NCBI GenBank assembly: GCA_035700805.1
Contig: DASSOG010000026.1
Span: 1 to 64,000, forward strand
Direction of reading: 5' to 3'
Origin: JAGWRI01 sp035700805
Lineage (GTDB): Bacteria; Gemmatimonadota; Gemmatimonadetes; Gemmatimonadales; Gemmatimonadaceae
Length of the DNA: 64,000 nt
The notes under the pieces are model-generated. The model was not told where the DNA came from, ran no database searches, and saw only the letters and a program-made list of their open reading frames with translations. The translations under genes and the position numbers were made by a program. Numbering within the stretch: position 1 is the stretch's first letter; every line of letters starts with the position of its first letter. Positions 24,845 through 34,891 of the stretch are shown in pieces.

Positions 24845-27562
24845 ATGCCGCTCATCCGGCCGGGAATCCGGAAGCTCCTGCATCTTGCGCTCCGTCGCTC
24901 CGACCGAAGTGTGCGCGACGTGGACGAGGAGATCGCGTCGCACCTGGCCCTCCGCGCGCAGCAGTTCGAGGCGCGCGGAATGACGCCGCAGGCCGCTCGC
25001 GCCGAGGCCCTTCGACGATTCGGTCCGCCGTCCAGCGCACGGCGCCACCTGATGCACGCGGCCACCTACCGGGAGAGACGCATGAGTGTCCTGGAAAAAT
25101 TGACCACCATCCGCCACGATGTGGCGTACGCCATAAGACAGCTCCGCCGTTCGCCGGGCTTCACGGTGGCGGCGGTCGCCCTGCTGGCCATCGGAATCGG
25201 CGCCAACGCCACGATGTTCGGTGTGGTGGACCGGCTCTTCCTGCAGCCACCCCCCGGCATCGCAGATGCGGGCCGCGTGAAGACGATCAACCTCCACCAT
25301 CGGTCGAGTGTCTTTGGCGAGTATATCGCCAGCAGCTTCTCCTATCCGTTCTTCACGGAACTCCGCAGCGGCGCCACGGCGTTCGATCACCTTACGGCGT
25401 GGTTCGGACCACGGCCGCTGGCCCTCGGACGCGGCACCCAGGCGCAGCAGGTGCAGGGCACGGCGGTGTCGGCCGACTATTTCACCACGTTCGGTGTGCG
25501 GCCCGCGCGCGGGCGATTCTTTGCCACCAATGAAGTGGCTGAGCCGGTGGGCAAGCGCGTGGCGGTGATCAGTTACGGATACTGGCAATCCGCATTCGGC
25601 GGCGCCGCGGACGTGGTGGGCAAGCCGCTCGACCTCGGCGGTTCGCCGTTCACCATCATCGGTGTTGCCGCCAAGGACTTCTCGGGAGCCACTCTGAACG
25701 CCACGGACGTCTGGGTGCCGGTGACCGCGGCCCAGGGGCTCTTCCCCTTCATCCGCCCCGGCACGCTCGCCAGCCGCGGATCGCTGTGGATCCGCATTGT
25801 GGGACACCTGCGCCCCGGCGCCTCGCCCGCACTGGCGGCGGCACAGGTCACCACGCTCCGACGCGCCGATGCCCGGCAGCCTGGCGGTGGGGGCGACACC
25901 ACTGGCGTGGCGGTGCTGGGCTCGCTGGTGCCCGGCCAGGCGCCCACGCTCAGGCCGCAACCCGCCAACCAGGTGGCCAAGCTGGTCTTCGCTGTTTCCA
26001 TACTGGTATTGCTCATCGCGTGCGCGAACCTGGCCAACCTCCTGCTGGCGCGCGCGCTGCGGCGGCAGCGCGAAATCGCGGTTCGTCTCGCACTCGGCGT
26101 GAGCCGGGCGCGGCTCATCCGGCTGCTGCTGGCCGAGAGCATGACACTTGCGGCCCTGGGAGGGGCCGCAGCGCTGGCGGTGGCGTGGTTCGGCGAACGA
26201 CTGGTGAGCGCGGTGCTGTACGTGAACCGGACGCCGCTGGACAGCGGCGTGGACGGCCGGCTCGTGGCGTTCACGGCGGCGATTGCGGTGGTGACGGGGC
26301 TGGTTACGGGACTCATCCCGGCCGTCCGCATGAGTCGGGCCGACCTCACCGGGGCGCTCAAGCAGGGGCCGCGCGAGGGCGCGCAGCGTTCACACGCGCG
26401 GACCGCCCTGTTGCTGACACAGGGCGCGCTGACGGCGCTCCTGCTCGTGGGCACCGGCCTGTTTGTGCGGAGCCTGCAACAGATCAACAACCTGAACCTG
26501 GGTTTTGACCTGGACCATGTGATGTACGTGGACGTGAATGTGGACGGGATGGGCTATACCGCGCCGGAACGGGCGGCGGTGTTCAATCGCCTGCTCGCGG
26601 ACGCGCAGGCCATGCCCGGCGTGGCGTCGGCGGCGCTGACCGTTGGGAGCCCGTTTAACAATTCATATGCGGTGTCCTTCTCCATTCCCGGGCGCAAGAA
26701 GCTGCCGGAACTGCCCGATGGCGGGCCGTATATCTACTCGGTGTCGCCCAGCTTTTTCCGGACCATGGGCACACGCATCGTCCAGGGGCGCGACTTTACC
26801 GAGGCCGACCTCGGGGACCACCGGGTGGCCATCGTGAACGAGACGATGGCGCGAGTCTACTGGCCGGGCACGAGTCCATTGGGGCAGTGCCTGGTGGTTG
26901 ATACGGCCAAGGACTGCACCGAAGTCGTGGGCGTGGCCGCCAGCAGCCGTCGGCAGCGCGTGGTGGCGGACACGACGCTCCAGTTCTTCGTCCCGATCAC
27001 GCATGCGCCGTCCTATTACGCGGATGAGCGCATGCTCATTGTGCGGAGCGTGGCGGACGCGTCCGCTGCCGCCGACGCGATCCGGCGTCAGTTGCAGCGC
27101 GCCGAGCCGAACCTGCCGTACGTGAGCGTGCAGTCCATGGCACAGATCGTCGCGCCGCAACTGCGTTCGTGGCGGCTGGGCGCCAGGATGTTCGGGCTGT
27201 TCGGCGTGCTGGCGTTGCTGCTGGGGACGCTGGGCGCCTACAGTGTACTCTCATATTCCGTGGCGCAACGTACACACGAGATGGGGGTGCGCATGGCGCT
27301 GGGTGCGCGGGTGGCGGATGTGGTACGCCTGATCGTGCGACAGGCGCTCGCCGTCTCGGCGCTGAGCATCGTGGTGGGCCTCGCCCTGGCGTTGGCCGGC
27401 GGACGCTTTGTGCGAGACCTGCTCTTCAAGGTGTCGCCGCACGACCCCGCCGTATTCGTCGGCGTGGGCGTGGTGTTGCTCCTTACGGCGCTGCTGGCCA
27501 GCGTGATTCCCGCCATGCGTGCGTCGCGCACGGATCCGATGGCGGCATTGCGGACTGAGTAG
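24845..27562 (+). CDS. ADOP-type ABC transporter permease with N-terminal cytoplasmic domain
   Basis: A 905-residue membrane protein. Residues 1 to about 80 form the ADOP-specific N-terminal domain (VRDVDEEIASHLALRAQQFE and MTPQAARAEALRRFG). From about 95 it has the two-module MacB/FtsX layout: RRSPGFTVAAVALLAIGIGA as first helix, a periplasmic domain, helices around ACANLANLLLARALRRQREI, then a second module with TALLLTQGALTALLLVG and a last FtsX core (VAQRTHEMGVRMALGARVAD). It ends SRTDPMAALRTE. The PadR regulator gene lies directly upstream. The family works with separate MacB-like ATPases; none is adjacent, so partner and substrate are unknown. It converges on acetate kinase, 74 bases away, with no clear terminator. 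Confidence 0.9.
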   Translation: MPLIRPGIRKLLHLALRRSDRSVRDVDEEIASHLALRAQQFEARGMTPQAARAEALRRFGPPSSARRHLMHAATYRERRMSVLEKLTTIRHDVAYAIRQLRRSPGFTVAAVALLAIGIGANATMFGVVDRLFLQPPPGIADAGRVKTINLHHRSSVFGEYIASSFSYPFFTELRSGATAFDHLTAWFGPRPLALGRGTQAQQVQGTAVSADYFTTFGVRPARGRFFATNEVAEPVGKRVAVISYGYWQSAFGGAADVVGKPLDLGGSPFTIIGVAAKDFSGATLNATDVWVPVTAAQGLFPFIRPGTLASRGSLWIRIVGHLRPGASPALAAAQVTTLRRADARQPGGGGDTTGVAVLGSLVPGQAPTLRPQPANQVAKLVFAVSILVLLIACANLANLLLARALRRQREIAVRLALGVSRARLIRLLLAESMTLAALGGAAALAVAWFGERLVSAVLYVNRTPLDSGVDGRLVAFTAAIAVVTGLVTGLIPAVRMSRADLTGALKQGPREGAQRSHARTALLLTQGALTALLLVGTGLFVRSLQQINNLNLGFDLDHVMYVDVNVDGMGYTAPERAAVFNRLLADAQAMPGVASAALTVGSPFNNSYAVSFSIPGRKKLPELPDGGPYIYSVSPSFFRTMGTRIVQGRDFTEADLGDHRVAIVNETMARVYWPGTSPLGQCLVVDTAKDCTEVVGVAASSRRQRVVADTTLQFFVPITHAPSYYADERMLIVRSVADASAAADAIRRQLQRAEPNLPYVSVQSMAQIVAPQLRSWRLGARMFGLFGVLALLLGTLGAYSVLSYSVAQRTHEMGVRMALGARVADVVRLIVRQALAVSALSIVVGLALALAGGRFVRDLLFKVSPHDPAVFVGVGVVLLLTALLASVIPAMRASRTDPMAALRTE

Positions 27563-27636
27563 CGCACGGCCAGGAAAGCAACACACGACCGCCGACCCCA
27601 GCACCGCAGGGCAAAACGACCAGAAACACCTTCTAA

Positions 27637-28857
27637 TCACTTGCCCGCCTCAATCACCTCCAGCGCATGCCTGGCAATCATCGCCTCCTCGTCGGTCGGG
27701 ATCACACGCACCTCCACTCGGCTTGCTGACGCGCTGATCACCGCCGAGTTGCCGGCGTTGGCGCCTGCGTCCAGTTGCACCCCCAGCCACGCCAGACGCG
27801 CGCAGATGCGCGCGCGGATCTCGGGCGCGTGCTCGCCAATGCCGGCCGTAAAGACCAGGCCGTCCAGCCCGCCCAGCGACCCGGTCAACGCGCTGATCTC
27901 CCGCGCAGCGCGATATACAAACAGTTCGATGGCCTCCCTGGCGCGCGGATCGTCGCTGGCCAGCAAGGTGCGCATGTCGCTGGCCAGGCCGCCGGATACA
28001 CCCAGCAACCCGGACCGGTGATAGAGCAGCTCGCGCGTCTGCTCGGCGGTCAGGCCACGCTCCTGCTCCAGGTACAGGATCACGCCGGGATCCAGGCTCC
28101 CGCACCGCGTGCCCATCACCAGCCCGTCCAACGCCGTGAAACCCATGGTGGTATCCACGCTGCGACAGTCGCGCATGGCGCACAGGCTGGCCCCGTTGCC
28201 CAGGTGCGCGACAATCACCGCGCCCCGCGCCAGCTCGGGCGCGACCTCGCGCAAGCGCCCGGCGATGGATTCGTAGGACAGGCCGTGAAACCCGTAGCGC
28301 CGCACGCCGCTGGCCTCGAATTCGCGCGGCAGCGCGAAGCGCGTGGCAACCACGGGCATCGTCCGGTGGAAGGCGGTGTCAAAGCAGGCCACCTGCGGAA
28401 GCGTCGGCCGGGCCGCGGCAATGGCCCGGATCGGCGCGAGATTGTGCGGCTCGTGCAGCGGCGCCAGCGGCGCGAGCGCCCCCAGCTCCGCGAGCACTTC
28501 CGCGGTCACGAGTTCGGGCTGCACATGCCTGGACCCGCCATGCACCACGCGATGGCCCACGCCCAGCAGCCGGTCGCCCCCGAACCGATCCTCAATCCAG
28601 GCGATGACCTTCTTCATCAGGTCGTCAAACGCGAGCTGCAGGTCCGTCCAGCTCTCCTGCGCGAGCACGGCGCCGGCCGAGTCGCGCGCCGTGAAGTGCG
28701 GCGAAGAGCCGACCGCGTCCACCTCGCCCTCCACGATCCGGTGCAGCGTGTCCGCCTCCGACACGCCCAGCAGCGCGAACTTGATGCTCGATGAACCGGC
28801 GTTGAGCGCGAGGATGTGGCCCAGCAGCGAGTGTGTCACACTCGAAGTATGCATCAT
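27637..28857 (-). CDS. ackA: acetate kinase
   Basis: A 406-residue cytoplasmic kinase that makes acetyl phosphate from acetate and ATP, or ATP from acetyl phosphate. Markers are ILALNAGSSSIKFALLG at the N-terminus, RVVHGGSRH, ACFDTAFHRTMP, YGFHGLSYESIAGRL, IVAHLGNGASLCAMRDCRSV and DTTMGFTALDGLVMGTRCG, with LVFTAGIGEHAPEIR near the end; all are AckA signatures in order. The length is as usual (about 400). Either of two consecutive ATG codons (28857 or 28854) may be used. Phosphotransacetylase, the usual partner, is not in the window. Its 5' end faces the 5' side of nothing else: the next gene on the same strand, a regulator, ends 62 bases upstream. Confidence 0.95.
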   Translation of the reverse strand: MMHTSSVTHSLLGHILALNAGSSSIKFALLGVSEADTLHRIVEGEVDAVGSSPHFTARDSAGAVLAQESWTDLQLAFDDLMKKVIAWIEDRFGGDRLLGVGHRVVHGGSRHVQPELVTAEVLAELGALAPLAPLHEPHNLAPIRAIAAARPTLPQVACFDTAFHRTMPVVATRFALPREFEASGVRRYGFHGLSYESIAGRLREVAPELARGAVIVAHLGNGASLCAMRDCRSVDTTMGFTALDGLVMGTRCGSLDPGVILYLEQERGLTAEQTRELLYHRSGLLGVSGGLASDMRTLLASDDPRAREAIELFVYRAAREISALTGSLGGLDGLVFTAGIGEHAPEIRARICARLAWLGVQLDAGANAGNSAVISASASRVEVRVIPTDEEAMIARHALEVIEAGK

Positions 28858-28919
28858 CAGTGGCGCCGGCGGCCACCAAGGCGCGCATCGCGCGCGTCAG
28901 GTAGCACCGCCGGGCGCCT

Positions 28920-29558
28920 TCAGCGCTCCTGGAACACCTCGAACCGGCAACTGGGCCGCTCGCCCTGCTCACACTCGTGCCGCACACCGGCCCCGATGGC
29001 GTCGTGCAGCATGGTCTCCATGGCCAGGCACACACCAGGATGGGTGGCCACCGCCAGCGACGCCGGGCACCCGCACCCGACAATGCGAAACCCCTCGGCG
29101 GACGATTCCACAGTCGCCGAGCCTCCCAGCCGGTTCAGGATCTCCGCGCCGGCCTCGGCGCGCTCGCGCAGCGTGCCGCCCGCCGGGGGATGCTCACGGG
29201 CCAGCCGACGACCAGTTTCGCGGAACAGGGAGCGCAGGCGCGCAGGCGTGAAGCGGGTCCCGAGCGAGCCCAGCAGCGCGTTGAGCAGGGGGATATAGAC
29301 ACGCGACAGCACGGACTCGGCGTCTGGCGAAGACTCGTATACCGTGGCGGGCTTGCCCACGGTTCCATCGCGGCGGGTGCCCGCCTGCCGGATCATCCCG
29401 TCCCGCTCGAGGCTCACCAGGTGAGCGCGCACGGCGTTGCCCGTCAGCCCAAGCTCGCGGGCCAGCTCGTCCACCGTGGACGGCGCGGCCCGCACTCGCC
29501 GGAGGATGCGGCCGCGGGTGCTCTTGGCAAAATGTCTGGTGCCGGGAGTAGTAGCCAT
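28920..29558 (-). CDS. winged-helix regulator with SufR-like cysteine cluster
   Basis: A 212-residue protein. Residues 12-75 form an ArsR/DeoR-like winged helix (STRGRILRRVRAAPSTVDEL, then LGLTGNAVRAHLVSLERDGM). The C-terminal half resembles the sensor part of SufR-type iron-sulfur regulators and carries cysteines C162, C164, C177, C196 and C204 within IVGCGCPASLAV, HPGVCLAM, RHECEQGERPSC. The C164-x12-C177 and following spacing are close to what I recall for cyanobacterial SufR, so an Fe-S or metal cofactor is plausible but unproven. The start is set at 29558 (MATTPGTRHFAK); the longer open frame has no support. It is divergent from the DUF4142 gene, and an inverted repeat lies between them. 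Confidence 0.8.
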   Translation of the reverse strand: MATTPGTRHFAKSTRGRILRRVRAAPSTVDELARELGLTGNAVRAHLVSLERDGMIRQAGTRRDGTVGKPATVYESSPDAESVLSRVYIPLLNALLGSLGTRFTPARLRSLFRETGRRLAREHPPAGGTLRERAEAGAEILNRLGGSATVESSAEGFRIVGCGCPASLAVATHPGVCLAMETMLHDAIGAGVRHECEQGERPSCRFEVFQER

Positions 29559-29690
29559 GCGGATTCCTGTCCTGATGAAGTCAGCGCGGGCTGGCGGTGC
29601 CAGGCGCCCCGTAACCGGGCCCCCAGCCACAAGTTGCCGCCAGTCGCGCACGTGGGAAAGATACCGCGGGGGACCGGATTAATGCAATAA

Positions 29691-29709
29691 GTCAATGTTT
29701 TTGTTGACA
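29691..29709 (+). promoter_or_regulatory. inverted repeat overlapping a TTGACA -35 box
   Basis: GTCAA (29691-29695) and TTGAC (29704-29708) form a perfect inverted repeat around an 8-base TGTTTTTG centre. The right arm is also the start of TTGACA (29704-29709), a good -35 box for the DUF4142 gene; 17 bases on, the best -10 candidate is a weak TAGCCT at 29727. It lies in the AT-richer space between the divergent SufR-like regulator and the DUF4142 gene, where an operator for that regulator would be expected. Confidence 0.4.
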
Positions 29710-29808
29710 AATAACCTGAGCTGAAATAGCCTTCAGGTACCGGGCCGTGATGGTGCCGGTGCCGGCGGCCACGCCGCCGAGCAATTACCGGTCAGGAGGA
29801 ACTTGATC

Positions 29809-30354
29809 ATGCAGACGCGAATGGGCAGGGGCTGGATGCTGGGGGCAGCGGCGCTCGCGGGCGCCATGCTGGTGGGGCCGCAGGCGCAGGCGCAGCAGTC
29901 AAATGGGCTGGACGATCCGACCATCGTGGCAATCTTCGACGCCGCGAACACGTGGGACATCGCCTCGGGCAACCTCGCGGCGAAGAAGGGCACGACGAAG
30001 GCGATCCGTGACTTTGGCGCACAGCTCGCGCGCGATCATACCAACGTGCGGCAGCAGGCCCGCGACCTGGCCGCGAAGCTGCACGTGACGCCCACGCCTC
30101 CCAAGGACTTTGCCATGGCCAAGTCCAACGCCGAGGCGGAGCGCACGCTGCACGCCACCAAGGGCATGGCGTTTGACCGCGCCTTCCTGCAGCACGAGGT
30201 GGACTTCCACAAGGCCGTGATCGATGCACTGAACACGACGTTCCTTCCGGCCATCCAGAATGCCGAGTTGAAGGCGCTGGTGGAGAAGGTCGTCCCGGTG
30301 TTCAATGCACACATGGTGATGGCCCAGCACCTGCTGGACGGCCTGGGCAAGTAA
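29809..30354 (+). CDS. secreted DUF4142 protein
   Basis: A 181-residue protein with a clear Sec signal peptide (MQTRMGRGWMLGAAALAGAM, cleavage likely after AQA) and a DUF4142 helical domain: DPTIVAIFDAANTWDIASGN, then AKKGTTKAIRDFGAQLARDH and FLQHEVDFHKAVIDALN. DUF4142 proteins are periplasmic or outer-membrane-associated four-helix bundles related to the ferritin-like DUF305 group, often induced by stress; no activity is established. The ATG has an excellent ribosome site (CAGGAGGA, 8 bases upstream). Histidines in the second half (QHEVDFHKAV and FNAHMVMAQHLL) are typical and could bind metal. Divergent from the SufR-like regulator, which may control it. Confidence 0.88.
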   Translation: MQTRMGRGWMLGAAALAGAMLVGPQAQAQQSNGLDDPTIVAIFDAANTWDIASGNLAAKKGTTKAIRDFGAQLARDHTNVRQQARDLAAKLHVTPTPPKDFAMAKSNAEAERTLHATKGMAFDRAFLQHEVDFHKAVIDALNTTFLPAIQNAELKALVEKVVPVFNAHMVMAQHLLDGLGK

Positions 30355-30375
30355 CGCCCTGGCCGGTACGGCGTT

Positions 30376-30396
30376 CGCCGGGGCCACACCCCGGCG
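30376..30396. terminator. hairpin terminator candidate between convergent genes
   Basis: CGCCGGGG (30376-30383) and CCCCGGCG (30389-30396) pair perfectly over a 5-base loop, 22 bases after the DUF4142 stop and before the end of the convergent outer-membrane protein gene. There is no following T-run, so it may need help from Rho, but the stem is very stable. Confidence 0.5.
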
Positions 30397-30458
30397 GGCG
30401 TCGCATCCTCCCGGCGCGTCAGGCTGGTCCGCACGTGGCGTGAGGTGTTTCGGCCGCC

Positions 30459-31635
30459 CTAAAAGAAAATACTGATGGCGGCATAGCCGGTCACTGGTAC
30501 CGGCCCATACTCGGACGCGGGGCCGGCAATTCCCTTCCCGCGGCCCAGCGGGACGTCCACGCCAGCGCGCAGGCTGGCGTTGTTGCTGGCCGAGATCGAC
30601 GCGGCCGGCGCGAACAACGCGCTTCCGTCCCGCAGGTTCACCAGGCTCATGAGCTCAAGCGACACCAGTGGATGCGCCTGCCAGGTCATGTCCAGGGCAG
30701 CCTCATCCCGCCCGAATACCTGCATCTCACGCCGCGCCGCGGGAGCGGAGGTCGCCGCCTGGATCAACCCGGCAGCATCGGCGGCGCCAAACGGATCGTG
30801 CTGGTACTCGAGCACGGCATAAAGATCTCGGCCAACGACGGTGAACCGACGGTCAACACCAACGGCCGTCCGGGCCACCACGCCACCGCTGGTATCGCGC
30901 CGCAGCTCCGACTCCGCGCGAATGGCCGAGCCGGCCACGGTCCGCGTCACGCCCACCGCGCCCCCGGGCTGGTTGTGGATGGCGCCGGCCCACGCGGAGA
31001 GTTCCCAGCGCGCCACCTGCGTGGACACTCGGGCGGCCGCGGTAATGGTACGACCCACGGGCGTGGTGGCCGGCCGGACCACGACGTCCACCGTGGTGAA
31101 CGGCCCCGCAAACCACTGCACGCGCGCGGCGTCAACGCCGGTCCGATACTCGCGAAAAGGGTCCGACGGGTCGAACGGGACGAACGGATCGGCCGGGGTG
31201 AGCAGCAGCGTTGTTGCCCACGAGACAGCCTGCCGTCCCACCGTGGCCGTGATGGCGCCGCGCGAACAGGCAACACCCAGGCGGTCAAACCGCTGCTGCC
31301 ACGATATGCGCGATCCCTGATGTATGGTCCAGCCGAGGTGCAGCCAGTCGCCGCCGGCGCGCGTGCTGGAGAGCAGTCCCGCCTGGGCGCCGGTGCCGGG
31401 GCTGTCGCGCCACCAGAAGGTGTGTTCGTAGGCCACGTTCAGCGCACATGCGCCCGCGGCGGGCGTCCACATGACCCGCGCGCGCTGGGCATCGAGCGCG
31501 CCGGCATTGTTGCCCGGCCCGGCGGCCATGCCGATGGCCACGTTCTGGTAGTAGCCCGAGAGGCCGCCGCCCTGCGCGAGGGCCGCGCGCCCTGCGAACA
31601 GCAGCGCGCCAATACCCAGGGTGGTCCGGATGGTG

Positions 31636-31658
<23 letters not shown>
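30459..31658 (-). CDS. putative outer-membrane beta-barrel protein
   Basis: A 399-residue protein with a signal peptide (MKSRAIASTIRTTLGIGALL, cleavage probably after ALA). The body has alternating hydrophobic/polar short strands separated by G/N/D turns, for example WLHLGWTIHQGSRISWQQRF and LYAVLEYQHDP, and it ends ...GYAAISIFF with a C-terminal Phe, as outer-membrane barrels do. No defined family was recognised. The start at 31658 is preferred over 31676 because the signal peptide starts there; it overlaps the upstream ATPase gene by 23 bases. It is the last gene of the TetR-lipoprotein-sorting-ABC operon, so it may be an outer-membrane partner or a cargo of that system. Confidence 0.65.
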
Positions 31659-32372
<714 letters not shown>

Positions 32373-32376
<4 letters not shown>

Positions 32377-33632
32377 TGTTCCACCTGCATGGCCTGGGCC
32401 ACGTCAATGCGCGCGGCCTGCCACATGGGATAGAGGGATGAGAGAATGCCCATACCGATCACCACGGCGGCGCCCTGCCAGGCGCGCGCCAGGCGGACCG
32501 TCGGATACATGATGGGGCTCACGACGGATCCCGAGATGGCGAGCTGGTTGCCCACCAGCGCGGTGAGGTCCAGCCCGGTGTGCGCGAGGATGGCGGTCAC
32601 GCCCAGCCCCACGCCCATGCCCACCGCGCCGCTGACCACGGCCAGCATCACCCCCTCCGCCAGTACCACCACCGCCGTCTCGCCCGCGGAGAGGCCCATG
32701 GCGTGCAGCACGCCGAACTCACGCTGCCGGTGCAGCACCGACACCAGCAGGGCCTCGAGCACCGCCAGGGTGATGATGGCCAGCAGGACGCCGTTGAAGA
32801 GGTAGTTGCTCGCGTTGTCAATGGCGACGGCGGCGGCCAGCGCCGGCGACGTCTCGCGCCAGGTGAAGACGGGTGCTCCCGCGGGTAACTGCGCCTGCAG
32901 CACCGCGCGCGCCCGCGACAGGTCATGTCCGTCCCGCAGGAGCACCGCCACGGAGGTCGCGGTGGCCGGGGCCGCAAGCCAGTGGCGCGCCGTGGCCAGC
33001 GGGATGTTGATCACGCCGTCGTCCACCTCACGGATTCCCGTATGGAAGATGCCCACCACGCGCAGGAGCTGTTCCTGCACGTCGCCCCGCGTGGTCTGGG
33101 CCGTGACCACAAAGCGCGAGCCCAGCCGCAGGTCCAGCCGATCCACCAGACCCTGGCCCACCACGGCCGCCGTGCGGTCGGTGTCGGCCAGAAAGCGCCC
33201 GTGGGTGAGCTTGCCGGGCAGCAGCGAAAACCGCAGCTCCCGGTTAGGCTCCACGCCCAGCACCTGCACGGGCAGCGCGGACGACGCGGAACTGGCCAGG
33301 GCGCTCACGGTGATCCTTGGCACCGCGGTCACCATGAGATGCTGCAGGGACGCGTCCTGCAGCGCGCGGTCCACCTGCCGCAGCGTGGTGGAATCCATGC
33401 GGTCGTTCAACGACGAGCTGTGGCGGAACGCGGGGGTCTCGATGGTCAGGTGCCCGCCGGCAAGGCGCACGCCGGAATCAATCCACTGGGCATGCGTGCC
33501 GTCGCCCACCGCCAGGAAGAGCATCAGCAGCGCCACGCCCAGCGCCATGGCCAGGGCAATGAGCGCGCTGCGGCGGCGCTGCCGCCGCACATTGCGCGCG
33601 GCCAGTCGGAGCAGGATGCCGATGTGGATCAC
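32373..33632 (-). CDS. FtsX-like ABC transporter permease (LolC/E-type), second of two
   Basis: A 419-residue membrane protein beginning with GTG (VIHIGILLRLAARNVRRQ) that overlaps the stop of the preceding permease gene (GTGA). One N-terminal helix (ALIALAMALGVALLMLFLAV), a large periplasmic domain, and three C-terminal helices (YLFNGVLLAIITLAVLEALL, MLAVVSGAVGMGVGLGVTAI, GAAVVIGMGILSSLYPMWQA) give the MacB/LolC/LolE topology. HRQREFGVLHAMGLSAGE is the FtsX coupling motif. The end, PMWQAARIDVAQAMQ, is standard. It pairs with the homologous permease upstream as a heterodimer driven by the ATPase downstream; lipoprotein-related cargo is suggested by the sorting-protein gene in the same operon. 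Confidence 0.9.
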
Positions 33633-34891
33633 TGCCGTCCTCCCAGCGCATCGGCCGGCCGCACGCGCGTGGCGCGCCAGGCCGGGTAGAGCGCGGCCAG
33701 CACCGAGGTGACCAGCAAGGCAATGGCACAGGCCAGCGGGGTCTGCAGGCTCGGGTCGGCGCGCAGCACGGGGCGCAGCAGCGCGCCGGACATGGTCATG
33801 TTGCCCACCAGGCCCCTGAGGTCCAGGGGCGAGACGTGCCACCAGTACACGATGGGGGCCGCCATGAGTGCGCCAGCCACCAGCGAGACGATCCCGAGCA
33901 CCAGCCCCTCGTACACCACGGTACGGGCAAGCTGCACGGCGTCCACGCCCAGCGCCTGCTCCACCGCAAACTCCCGGCGCCTTTCAAAAGTGCTCATGAG
34001 CAGCGTGTTGGTGACGCCAAACAGGGCCATGAGAAACACGATGGCAATGAGGAATCCGTTCGTGGCCCGGGCCATGTTGGCGTAGTCGGCAATCTCCGGC
34101 CGGAACACCGTCCACGGTTGCACCTGGGCGTGCACGCGCGCGAGCGCGGGCAGGGCCGCGATCCGGGGCGCAATCCCGTCGGCCTGCCAGGGGTCCGATA
34201 CCACAACGGCAATCTCGTGCACGCGGTTCGAGTCCAGCGCCAGCAGCGACTGCAACGCGCCAATGGGCAGGACGGCCATGCCGGCGTCCAGGCCATCCAG
34301 CCCCGTGTGGTAGATGCCGCTCACTTCGTACAGGTCATTGCCCAGCGATCCGTCGGCGGCGGGCGCCACGAGCACGAGCGTGTCTCCCACGGCGGCCTGC
34401 AGGCGACGCGCGGTCTCCGTGCCGATGGCGACGTCGTGCGTGTCCGCCCTTGGCGCGCGTCCCTGCACCATGGACGCCAGCAGGTTGCTCACGTGGGGTT
34501 CGCGCGCGGGGTCCACGCCGAACAACAACGCGGCCACGGTGTGTGTGCCAAGGCTCAGCAGCCCGCCGCCGTACACCCGTGGCGTGGCGCCCGTGACATC
34601 GGGCACGGAGTCCACCGACGCCAGGATCCGCGCCACGTCCACGCCGGCATTGCCGCCGAGCGTGGACCAGGTGTGCCGGGCCGGCAGATAGTCGGGCGCG
34701 TGGACCTGGATCTGTCCCTCCTGGGACCGCGTGCCGTTCTCGATGAGCTGCGAGGCCATGCCGTTGCTGAGCGCGAGCAGGATGACGGCGGCCGCGAACC
34801 CAAAGGCCAGCGCGGACGCCGCCAGCGCCGTGCGCCTGGGATTGCGGCCCAGGTTGCGCAGGGCCAGGCGCCACCAGAGGGCGTGGTTCAC
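33629..34891 (-). CDS. FtsX-like ABC transporter permease (LolC/E-type), first of two
   Basis: A 420-residue membrane protein that starts with GTG (read as Met: MNHALWWRLALRNLGRNPRR), overlapping the stop of the lipoprotein-sorting gene (GTGA). Topology is one helix (ASALAFGFAAAVILLALSNG), a periplasmic domain of about 220 residues, then helices at NGFLIAIVFLMALFGVTNTL, VLGIVSLVAGALMAAPIVYW and LACAIALLVTSVLAALYPAW. STFERRREFAVEQALGVDA is the coupling motif to the ATPase. It is homologous to the next permease and the two probably form the transporter's membrane pair. Confidence 0.9.
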   Translation of the reverse strand: MNHALWWRLALRNLGRNPRRTALAASALAFGFAAAVILLALSNGMASQLIENGTRSQEGQIQVHAPDYLPARHTWSTLGGNAGVDVARILASVDSVPDVTGATPRVYGGGLLSLGTHTVAALLFGVDPAREPHVSNLLASMVQGRAPRADTHDVAIGTETARRLQAAVGDTLVLVAPAADGSLGNDLYEVSGIYHTGLDGLDAGMAVLPIGALQSLLALDSNRVHEIAVVVSDPWQADGIAPRIAALPALARVHAQVQPWTVFRPEIADYANMARATNGFLIAIVFLMALFGVTNTLLMSTFERRREFAVEQALGVDAVQLARTVVYEGLVLGIVSLVAGALMAAPIVYWWHVSPLDLRGLVGNMTMSGALLRPVLRADPSLQTPLACAIALLVTSVLAALYPAWRATRVRPADALGGRQ

